Assembly (NCBI GenBank): GCA_023245755.1
Contig: JAHFJQ010000063.1
Span: 1-6,227 of the forward strand
DNA: 6,227 nucleotides
Direction: 5' to 3'
From: an archaeon
GTDB lineage: Archaea; Nanobdellota; Nanobdellia; SCGC-AAA011-G17; GW2011-AR17
The first letter of the stretch is position 1. Each line of letters starts with the position of its first letter. The position numbers and the translations under genes were made by a program. Positions 1 to 4,323 of this stretch are shown in pieces. The notes below the pieces were generated by a model. The model did no database searches. It saw only the letters and a list, made by a program, of their open reading frames with translations, and was not told the DNA's origin.

Positions 1-187
1 CTTTCACCGTTTCTTCAGGCTCTTCTAAAAGTTGATCAGCTAATTTAGGATCATACTTAGTAAGTTCAAAAAAGTCTATAAGAAGGAACTGATGTCCTTT
101 GTTTATATTCTCATGAAGTTCTTTTTGATAACTCTGTTCAAAGAATTCCTGAAATTTTTCTATTTGCTCCGCTGCATCAATAGCCAT
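1..187 (-). CDS. mcm: MCM replicative DNA helicase, N-terminal fragment (runs off left edge)
   Basis: Reading leftward from the ATG at 187, 62 codons stay open to the edge. The peptide starts MAIDAAEQIEKFQEFFEQ and continues through LLIDFFELTKYDPKLADQLL to EEPEETVK. This matches the N-terminal A-domain of archaeal MCM proteins: an amphipathic K/EFxxFF helix, then a hydrophobic strand, then the FDPxLAxxLLExPEE signature (here with YDPKLADQLLEEPEE). MCM forms the hexameric ring helicase that unwinds DNA at the replication fork; the N-terminal domain binds single-stranded DNA and holds the ring together. The AAA+ motor (Walker A/B, arginine finger) lies outside the window, so its integrity cannot be judged. 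The start is supported by a TATA-like box centred 26 bp upstream, implying a leaderless or near-leaderless mRNA. The identity rests on remembered family pattern, not a search. Confidence 0.85.
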   Translation of the reverse strand, partial: MAIDAAEQIEKFQEFFEQSYQKELHENINKGHQFLLIDFFELTKYDPKLADQLLEEPEETVK

Positions 188-208
188 ACGAATAAGGGGT
201 AAGAAACG

Positions 209-218
209 AAATATAAAG
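209..218 (-). promoter_or_regulatory. TATA box of mcm
   Basis: On the minus strand this reads CTTTATATTT, a good archaeal TATA element. Its centre lies about 26 bp upstream of the mcm ATG, which puts transcription start at or next to the start codon. The preceding CCTAAAT could serve as a weak BRE. There is no GGAGG-type site between it and the ATG. Confidence 0.7.
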
Positions 219-234
219 ATTTAGGTGCTTTTTT

Positions 235-270
235 TGAAAGATTTCCAAAGAAATTCTGAAAGATTTTCAA
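235..270. repeat. Two copies of TGAAAGATTT-type element upstream of mcm
   Basis: On the plus strand, TGAAAGATTTCCA (235-247) and TGAAAGATTTTCAA (257-270) start 22 bp apart, about two helical turns. The second copy is a dyad with perfect TGAAA/TTTCA arms around a 3-bp centre. Positions 252-270 (AATTCTGAAAGATTTTCAA) recur exactly at 1808-1826. The inner copy ends 16 bp upstream of the mcm TATA box, a position suited to a transcription factor acting next to the BRE. The pair occupies the gap between the stop of the 143-aa gene and the mcm promoter. Function is inferred. Confidence 0.55.
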
Positions 271-272
271 GG

Positions 273-704
273 CTAAGGTCTATGATCTCGCCAAAAAACT
301 ATCTCTCTTTGTTTAGAATAGGCAGTCATATCCCTAACACAGTCTACCAGTGTATCAGGATGGGAATAAAACAAATGCATCCCTCGAGAAACACCTACCC
401 CCATATCATCAAAGGGACCAGGACCATAAATACCATCAACAACTGCACCAAATTGGACAAGCCGAACCCCATAGTCCAAGCCTTGAGTTCTTGTAAGTCC
501 TTTTAAAGAATCTAAAAGTCCAGAATCCCGTTCAAAAAGGTTGCCCACATGTCTCGCAAAAAGGTGAACAAATACTGCTCTTTCCACTTGTACAAGATCA
601 TAAATCATAGGAAAAACATCTCTTGAGACCTGAGGAAAAGAAGGTCTAGACAATCTCTTTCTAGAGAAAAGGCACTCCATTCTTTCTCTTATATCCAATT
701 CCAT
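273..704 (-). CDS. Uncharacterised Arg-rich 143-aa protein upstream of mcm
   Basis: I do not recognise this protein. It starts MELDIRERMECLFSRKR and ends FWRDHRP. It has no obvious signal peptide or membrane segment. The first half looks helical; a glycine-rich stretch (GIYGPGPFDDMGVGVSRG) follows in the second half. Composition is odd: about 16 Arg but only 3 Lys, whereas the adjacent PLP enzyme has about 39 Lys and 8 Arg. I chose the ATG at 704 over one at 743 because a TATA-like box (726-734) is centred 26 bp upstream, the spacing also seen at mcm. It lies 85 bp upstream of mcm in the same direction, with mcm having its own promoter. Genes beside archaeal mcm can encode replication factors such as GINS, but I see no convincing GINS pattern. 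Codons look genuinely coding, though the gene remains a prediction. Confidence 0.6.
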   Translation of the reverse strand: MELDIRERMECLFSRKRLSRPSFPQVSRDVFPMIYDLVQVERAVFVHLFARHVGNLFERDSGLLDSLKGLTRTQGLDYGVRLVQFGAVVDGIYGPGPFDDMGVGVSRGMHLFYSHPDTLVDCVRDMTAYSKQREIVFWRDHRP

Positions 705-725
705 AACCCAAAAAGAAAAGAGCCT

Positions 726-734
726 CTTTATTAA
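726..734 (-). promoter_or_regulatory. TATA-like box of the 143-aa gene
   Basis: On the minus strand this reads TTAATAAAG, centred 26 bp upstream of the ATG at 704. The spacing fits leaderless transcription and decides the start codon. The match to the archaeal consensus is moderate. Confidence 0.45.
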
Positions 735-753
735 TGTTAGCATCAGGAAAACC

Positions 754-763
754 TTTATTAAAT
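754..763 (+). promoter_or_regulatory. TATA-like box of the PLP-enzyme gene
   Basis: TTTATTAAAT is centred about 28-29 bp upstream of the ATG at 787, again compatible with a leaderless transcript. With the minus-strand box at 726-734 it forms a compact divergent promoter between 704 and 787. No Shine-Dalgarno site is evident; the bases before the ATG are A-rich. Confidence 0.5.
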
Positions 764-786
764 CCCAAAAAAATAAAAGAAGAGTA

Positions 787-1806
787 ATGACAGTAACTAC
801 AGAAGAAGAAACAATTTTAAATTCTATCGTTGTACAATCAGAAAATGATCCCTTAAACCCTGAATTTCCCCCAGAAAATCCAAAATTTCCAGCAACACCA
901 ACCTACAAAATACAAGTTCCAGGGTTTTCAAACGTTTGGGTAAAAGATGAAAGTAAAAATACTACAGGCACACACAAAGATCGTATGGCCTGGGAAATTG
1001 TTGTAACATATAGAAATTTTCTTTTAGAGAAGAAAAAAAGTAAAACCATAAAGAAACTTCCCCATATGTCAATTATTTCTTCAGGATCAGCAGCTATTGC
1101 AATACAAACGGTACTGCAAAGATATAAGCTTCCTAAGTTGAAAGTACTTGTAGATAAAGGTATAGACGTAACCATTTTGAAGAAGATTAAGGAGCTTGGC
1201 TGTGAAGTGTATAAGGCAGATCTACAAAAGAAAGCATTGCTTTCTAAAGACATCCTAAGAATAACCAAGAATGAACAGGGTTTTGATATTACTTCTGCAG
1301 AAGCATTAGATCCTGCAACAAGATACTATGATTGGTTAAGTTATGAAATCTTAAATGAAAACCCAGACTATTGTTTTATTCCATTTGGAACAGGAAACCT
1401 CTATGAAAATATTCTTAATGTGAACAAAAAAGAAATTTATGCACAAACACACGACCCACGATTCAAAGGAGATATAGAGATTTTAAGGGATTGTAATTTT
1501 ATGGGTGCAACAACAAATAATCCAAAAACAAAGGCAGTAAAACTCTACTCTTCACATCTCCCTTTCGTACATTATGATGAGCAATGGATACGGCTATACA
1601 AAGAAGCAGGATTCTGTGGTCCAGAATCAAACGTCTTCACGGTACAGGAAGAGTATATTGAACAAGCCTTAGAAATTGTAAAAAAGCAAAACATAACAAC
1701 AGAAGCTTCAGGAATTGCCGGCCTTGCACTTCTTTTGCAAATGCAAAAGAAAATTCCTAAAGATAAAAAAATTCTTATTATTAACACAGGAAAAACAAAA
1801 CTCTAA
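787..1806 (+). CDS. Fold-type II PLP-dependent enzyme, threonine-synthase-like
   Basis: This 339-aa protein belongs to the tryptophan synthase beta/threonine synthase superfamily (PALP fold). Visible motifs in order: KDESKNTTGTHKDR (53-66), where K64 should form the Schiff base with PLP; SSGSAAIA (98-105), the cofactor-ring loop; PFGTGNLYE (199-207), the glycine loop that binds PLP phosphate; TEASGIAGLA (305-314); and NTGKTK (333-338) near the C-terminus, where the family has a Ser/Thr facing the pyridine nitrogen. The length matches catalytic cores of threonine synthase or cysteate synthase relatives. The ring-loop residue that is usually Asn (SSGNxA) is Ser101 here. I cannot assign the substrate: threonine synthase (O-phosphohomoserine to threonine), cysteate synthase, or an ammonia-lyase-type enzyme are all possible. 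No other amino-acid biosynthesis gene is nearby. The start follows from the leaderless TATA spacing. Confidence 0.85.
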   Translation: MTVTTEEETILNSIVVQSENDPLNPEFPPENPKFPATPTYKIQVPGFSNVWVKDESKNTTGTHKDRMAWEIVVTYRNFLLEKKKSKTIKKLPHMSIISSGSAAIAIQTVLQRYKLPKLKVLVDKGIDVTILKKIKELGCEVYKADLQKKALLSKDILRITKNEQGFDITSAEALDPATRYYDWLSYEILNENPDYCFIPFGTGNLYENILNVNKKEIYAQTHDPRFKGDIEILRDCNFMGATTNNPKTKAVKLYSSHLPFVHYDEQWIRLYKEAGFCGPESNVFTVQEEYIEQALEIVKKQNITTEASGIAGLALLLQMQKKIPKDKKILIINTGKTKL

Positions 1807-1807
1807 G

Positions 1808-1826
1808 AATTCTGAAAGATTTTCAA
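1808..1826. repeat. Second copy of the 19-bp AATTCTGAAAGATTTTCAA element
   Basis: This is an exact 19-bp match, in the same orientation, to 252-270. It begins just after the stop codon of the PLP enzyme and ends 15 bp upstream of the TATA box at 1842. Relative to that TATA box it sits where the inner mcm copy sits relative to its own. It contains the TGAAA-N3-TTTCA dyad. It is a candidate operator for the 1873 gene. Confidence 0.6.
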
Positions 1827-1841
1827 AAAATTGGAAGAAAG

Positions 1842-1850
1842 CTATATAAA
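1842..1850 (+). promoter_or_regulatory. TATA box of the 1873 gene
   Basis: CTATATAAA is a near-consensus archaeal TATA element, centred about 27 bp upstream of the ATG at 1873, so the transcript would be leaderless. It is the strongest evidence that a gene starts at 1873 even though the ORF there is short. Confidence 0.65.
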
Positions 1851-1872
1851 AAGAAATACCCTTCAAGAAAAT

Positions 1873-2001
1873 ATGAGTGAAAAAGAGTTTTGGAAAATAA
1901 TAGAATCTTTATTTGAACAAAAAATCGAATTAAAAGAAGAAAAGGTAGGGAAAAAATGGACAGAGACACAGACAACAGGGAAAATGATCAAGGTATTCTA
2001 A
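1873..2001 (+). CDS. Small hypothetical protein, 42 aa (possibly 5' part of a frameshifted gene)
   Basis: The ORF reads MSEKEFWKIIESLFEQKIEL, then a lysine-rich KEEKVGKKW stretch, and ends GKMIKVF. The first 28 residues look like a charged amphipathic helix; the remainder is low in character and lies inside the overlap with the next ORF. A near-consensus TATA box 27 bp upstream supports ATG 1873 as a real, leaderless start. It overlaps the ORF at 1956 by 46 bp in another frame. At 1951-1956 an A6 run precedes TGG; a -1 shift there would join its first 28 codons to the 1956 ORF and give a 97-aa protein. I recognise no family. It may be an independent small protein, a leader ORF, or half of a broken or recoded gene. 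Confidence 0.5.
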   Translation: MSEKEFWKIIESLFEQKIELKEEKVGKKWTETQTTGKMIKVF

Positions 2002-2165
2002 ATTTTGCTCTAGTTATTCAACAAACAAAAATGAAGGATTCCCTCTTTTTTGACATAAAGGCAAGAAATCAGGGAATTCATGATGCTAATGTCATTCTGA
2101 TAATAGAAGAATGGATAAAAAGAACAAAAGCAAGATATCAAAATGAACTTGTAGGCAATAGTTAG
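1956..2165 (+). CDS. Small hypothetical protein, 69 aa
   Basis: I do not recognise this protein. It begins with a polar segment (MDRDTDNREND) and continues as two likely helices, NFALVIQQTKMKDSLFFDIK and DANVILIIEEWIKRTKARYQ. It has no signal peptide or clear membrane span and looks like a small helical soluble protein. A weak purine-rich site (AGGTAGGG, 1943-1950) precedes the ATG at 1956, and the start lies within the 1873 ORF, so translation could be coupled. Alternatively its true N-terminus is the 1873 ORF, reached by a -1 shift in the A6 run that ends in its ATG. Its last 4 bp overlap the stop of the convergent 116-aa gene, and there is no room for a separate terminator. Confidence 0.55.
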   Translation: MDRDTDNRENDQGILNFALVIQQTKMKDSLFFDIKARNQGIHDANVILIIEEWIKRTKARYQNELVGNS

Positions 2166-2512
2166 GAGCTCATTAATTCTAAAAGCGACGTAGGAATACC
2201 AGAGCAAACCCCAAGGCAAAGAGCAAGACTAGAAGCAGACAATCCTAAATAACTTGTAAGCACAGGTCTTTGATAACTCCATCGCTTTGCACGAGTTTCA
2301 GCAGTATCAAAAACACTGGGATCAAGTTCTTCACCAGTAAAGGCCTTAGTAACACCCATTGCAATACCTTGACCAATACCTTCTCCTATTGCATAGCCCA
2401 AATCTGCAATATACGCAGAAGCAAATTTCGGGAAGAAAGTTCGAACACCATAGGCTCCACCACCGACTAATGCTAGAGTACTACCAACTACTGTAATAGT
2501 TTCAAGATCCAT
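2162..2512 (-). CDS. Small predicted membrane protein with glycine zippers, 116 aa
   Basis: It starts MDLETITVVGSTLALVGG. A hydrophobic N-terminal segment (about 6-22) is followed by an amphipathic/glycine stretch (36-53) and a second hydrophobic segment near the C-terminus (about 86-108, with Cys99 and Cys103). Between them is a polar loop (GEELDPSVFDTAETRAKRW). Residues G39, G43, G47 and G45, G49, G53 form two interleaved GxxxGxxxG zippers, a pattern known from tightly packing or pore-forming membrane helices. The start at 2512 is preferred over an upstream in-frame one at 2647 because a strong GGAGG site precedes it by 8 nt and it follows the previous gene's stop with a 1-nt gap. It is last in the tbp-led gene series. 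No family is recognised, and a pore or envelope role is only inference. Confidence 0.75.
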   Translation of the reverse strand: MDLETITVVGSTLALVGGGAYGVRTFFPKFASAYIADLGYAIGEGIGQGIAMGVTKAFTGEELDPSVFDTAETRAKRWSYQRPVLTSYLGLSASSLALCLGVCSGIPTSLLELMSS

Positions 2513-2513
2513 A

Positions 2514-2735
2514 TTAATAGCCTCCACCAGTATCAGTTCCAGAATCATAAGGAAGAGAAGAAGTATATCCACCATCAATTCCACCAAAGATATCCTCAGA
2601 AGAAGCGAGTGTACCATTTGCACAAACAAAATACCCAATAGCAGCAATCCCCACTACAACAGTAGCCAATCTATAAGGGAAAGGAATACGTAAAATCTCA
2701 TCATCTAACATTCGTAACTCATCATCTAAAGTCAT
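2514..2735 (-). CDS. Small single-span membrane protein, 73 aa
   Basis: No family is recognised. The N-terminus is acidic and contains a duplicated motif, LDDELR then LDDEIL (3-8 and 10-15), followed by IPFPYR. One transmembrane helix (about 22-40, ATVVVGIAAIGYFVCA) comes next, and then a low-complexity Gly/Asp/Ser/Tyr tail ending in GTDTGGGY. The positive YR just before the span and the acidic N-terminus leave topology ambiguous. I chose the ATG at 2735; an in-frame TTG at 2747 would overlap the previous stop, and neither has a strong ribosome site. It begins 5 nt after the 64-aa gene, and the end of its tail region encodes the GGAGG ribosome site of the next gene. The position suggests co-expression with its two small membrane neighbours. 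Confidence 0.7.
   Translation of the reverse strand: MTLDDELRMLDDEILRIPFPYRLATVVVGIAAIGYFVCANGTLASSEDIFGGIDGGYTSSLPYDSGTDTGGGY
2521..2525 (-). promoter_or_regulatory. Shine-Dalgarno site of the 116-aa gene
   Basis: GGAGG (within GGTGGAGG) lies 8 nt upstream of the ATG at 2512, inside the Gly-Gly-Gly-Tyr codons of the preceding gene. It fixes the start of the 116-aa protein. The context GGAGGCTAT is identical to that of the tbp ribosome site. Confidence 0.75.
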
Positions 2736-2740
2736 TGCAC

Positions 2741-2935
2741 TTACCAACCGTTTCTAAAAAGAATACTTAGTACTAAAGCAAAGCTAAGACCCACAAGCAT
2801 ATTCAAAACATTCTCAGAAGTAACTGTACTAGTGAGAATAAAAGTAACAAGAAGATAGACCAGTATCCAAATAGCACTAAGAGTAACTGCATCTCTACCT
2901 TTGAATATTCTCTGAGGAGGAGTTTTCTTTGCCAT
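2741..2935 (-). CDS. Small two-span membrane protein, 64 aa
   Basis: No family is recognised. A short basic N-terminus (MAKKTPPQRIFKGRD) precedes two transmembrane helices, about 17-37 (VTLSAIWILVYLLVTFIL) and 43-60 (VLNMLVGLSFALVLSILF). They are separated by a tight turn (TSEN), and the protein ends RNGW. By the positive-inside rule both termini should be cytoplasmic, forming a hairpin. It starts 2 nt after the tbp stop; GGTTGGA in the end of tbp is at best a weak ribosome site, so it probably relies on read-through from the tbp transcript. It resembles the many lineage-specific two-span proteins of small archaeal genomes. A function cannot be assigned. Confidence 0.75.
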   Translation of the reverse strand: MAKKTPPQRIFKGRDAVTLSAIWILVYLLVTFILTSTVTSENVLNMLVGLSFALVLSILFRNGW

Positions 2936-2937
2936 TT

Positions 2938-3486
2938 CTATTTATATCCAACCTTAGCAAGTTCTTTAATCAAAAGATCAACAGCTTCATGTAATTTCGC
3001 TTCAGATCGTGTTCCTGTACAAACAATCTTTCCATTACTAAACAACAAGAAAGTAGCACGTGTACCAGGTAACTTGTAAACAAGTCCAGGAAATTGTTCT
3101 GGTTCATATTCAGTATTACTTAATTGAATAGCCAAAGCGTTTAAGTTAAGATCTAAACCAATAGATCCAGAAGCTACAAGATTTTGTACGGTAAATTTAG
3201 GTTGTACAGTAATTTTCACTTTAATCTTTTCAACATTTTTGATAATCATATCAATAGAATCTTTCACAATCTGCATGCTTTTCGCACCAGTACACACGAT
3301 TTTCCCAGAACTAAAAATCAAAGCGGAGGTCTTAGGCTCTTTAATTCTCATAACAAGCCCAGGAAACTGCTCCGGATTATATTCTGTATTAGGAAGTGCT
3401 TCTGCTAATTTCACAAGAGGAATTGCTCGCTCAAGGCTTGCAGTCGCAACGATATTTACGATTTTAATTTCTTTCTTCACTGCCAT
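2938..3486 (-). CDS. tbp: TATA-box-binding protein (TBP)
   Basis: This complete 182-aa archaeal TBP binds the TATA box, bends DNA and, with TFB, recruits RNA polymerase. The saddle's two direct repeats are plain: residues 7-92 and 98-180 each contain NTEYxPEQFPGLV (33-45, 124-136) and FSxGKIVCTGxxS (58-70, 149-161). The four DNA-kinking phenylalanines expected in the family are F41, F58, F132 and F149. The acidic C-terminal tail found on several archaeal TBPs is absent; this one ends AKVGYK. The start at 3486 is fixed by GGAGG 7 nt upstream, and a TATA box at 3535-3544 implies a leader of about 25-30 nt, unlike the leaderless genes elsewhere in the window. Three small membrane-protein genes follow at 1-5 nt spacing. 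TBP controlling its own promoter is possible but not shown. Confidence 0.97.
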   Translation of the reverse strand: MAVKKEIKIVNIVATASLERAIPLVKLAEALPNTEYNPEQFPGLVMRIKEPKTSALIFSSGKIVCTGAKSMQIVKDSIDMIIKNVEKIKVKITVQPKFTVQNLVASGSIGLDLNLNALAIQLSNTEYEPEQFPGLVYKLPGTRATFLLFSNGKIVCTGTRSEAKLHEAVDLLIKELAKVGYK

Positions 3487-3493
3487 TGTATAG

Positions 3494-3498
3494 CCTCC
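3494..3498 (-). promoter_or_regulatory. Shine-Dalgarno site of tbp
   Basis: GGAGG lies 7 nt upstream of the tbp ATG (GGAGGCTATACAATG), complementary to the archaeal 16S rRNA 3' end. It shows that tbp is translated from a leadered mRNA. Confidence 0.85.
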
Positions 3499-3534
3499 AA
3501 GATATATTTTAGCTGATAATGTTAGTCAAAACCT

Positions 3535-3544
3535 CTTTATAAAG
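3535..3544 (-). promoter_or_regulatory. TATA box of tbp (palindromic)
   Basis: CTTTATAAAG is a perfect palindrome, 53 bp (centre to ATG) upstream of tbp. Start of transcription would fall near 3513, giving a leader of about 27 nt that contains the GGAGG site. A second AT-rich element (TTTAAATA on the minus strand, 3546-3553) is adjacent and could be part of the BRE or an alternative box. The sequence AAAGCTAT occurs twice here (3541-3548, 3551-3558). Confidence 0.65.
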
Positions 3545-3576
3545 CTATTTAAAGCTATGCTATCCCCTAGTAGAGA

Positions 3577-4323
3577 CTATTTCGGATAATACTTCACAGC
3601 GTAGAACACTCTTCTCCAGATGTTTAATAATCGTACTCCGATAATACGTAAGACATTTTGAGAAGCTAAAGCCACAATATATTCTGCAAGATCCTCTGAC
3701 TGTAACATTTTCCATTTCTTCCTATCTACAGCCAAATCAGTAACGATATCTGTATCCACACCTGCAGGATGTACAAGGGAAACAATAATACCATGTTTTT
3801 TTAGCTCCCCACGTAAAGATCGTTTGAAGCCCGTCACTCCATGTTTAGATGCACAGTAGGCACTCCTTCCAGATATACCCACTAAGCCTAAAACAGAAGA
3901 CACGGTAATGATATGACCTGAAATTTTTTTCGCAACCATGGCTCGTGCAGCTTCCTGTGTACAATAAAAAACACCACTAAGATTTGTATCCATCGTATCT
4001 TTCCAGTCTTGCAAAGAAGTATCTAAAAGAAAAGCATTTCTTCCAATACCAGCATTATTCACTAAGATATCTACATGCCCAAATTGCTTTTCAGCAGTAG
4101 AAAAGAGCTTTTTTACATCTTTTAACTGCGTCACATCTGTTTGCACAACAAGACAAGGAACACCCAAGCCAACAATCTGTTGTTTTAAGCTTTCTAACTT
4201 CTCCACTCTTCGTGCTGCTAAAACAACCGCACACCCTTCTTGCGCAAAGGCAAGTGCAGTTGCTGCACCAATACCAGAACTTGCTCCTGTGATAACCACA
4301 ACTTTATTTTGAAGAAAACTCAT
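3577..4323 (-). CDS. Short-chain dehydrogenase/reductase (classical SDR)
   Basis: This complete 248-aa protein is a typical classical SDR. It has TGASSGIG (12-19) for the Rossmann dinucleotide fold, NNAG (89-92), and the tetrad N114, S143, Y156 and K160 (YCASK at 156-160). HPAGVDTD (185-192) stands in place of the usual PG motif. R38-R39 after the second strand suggest NADP(H) preference. It should be a cytoplasmic oxidoreductase acting on a hydroxyl or keto group; the substrate is not readable from sequence. The C-terminus is basic and aromatic (WRRVFYAVKYYPK) and lacks a membrane span. Its ATG overlaps the ileS stop in an ATGA arrangement, so it is probably co-transcribed and translationally coupled with ileS, with no evident metabolic link. 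Confidence 0.93.
   Translation of the reverse strand: MSFLQNKVVVITGASSGIGAATALAFAQEGCAVVLAARRVEKLESLKQQIVGLGVPCLVVQTDVTQLKDVKKLFSTAEKQFGHVDILVNNAGIGRNAFLLDTSLQDWKDTMDTNLSGVFYCTQEAARAMVAKKISGHIITVSSVLGLVGISGRSAYCASKHGVTGFKRSLRGELKKHGIIVSLVHPAGVDTDIVTDLAVDRKKWKMLQSEDLAEYIVALASQNVLRIIGVRLLNIWRRVFYAVKYYPK

Noticed and set aside
225..506. Plus-strand ORF of 93 codons
   Set aside because: It lies antisense over the 143-aa minus-strand gene, begins inside the repeat/promoter area, and its product looks like low-quality shadow sequence.
705..743. Upstream ATG (743) as the start of the 143-aa gene
   Set aside because: The ATG at 704 has a TATA-like box at the same 26-bp spacing as mcm; the extra 13 residues overlap that box.
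2513..2647. Long N-terminal extension of the 116-aa protein (start 2647)
   Set aside because: It would overlap the 73-aa gene almost completely in another frame; a strong GGAGG site 8 nt before the ATG at 2512 marks the true start.
2697..2729. 12-bp direct repeat CTCATCATCTAA, 21 bp apart
   Set aside because: It is explained by the duplicated LDDE motif in the N-terminus of the 73-aa protein, in phase with codons.
2736..2747. TTG start at 2747 for the 73-aa protein
   Set aside because: It overlaps the preceding stop and has no ribosome site; the ATG at 2735 gives normal operon spacing. It cannot be fully excluded.
2955..2975. Possible internal TATA (TGATTAAAG on the minus strand) for the 64-aa gene
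   Set aside because: It lies in conserved tbp coding sequence (LLIKEL), is a poor match, and the 2-nt gap from tbp favours read-through.
3184..3493. Plus-strand ORFs across tbp
   Set aside because: They are antisense shadows of a clearly identified TBP gene.
3501..3510. AAAATATATC (minus strand) as the tbp TATA box
   Set aside because: It would place transcription start inside the tbp coding sequence and downstream of the GGAGG site; the box at 3535-3544 fits better.
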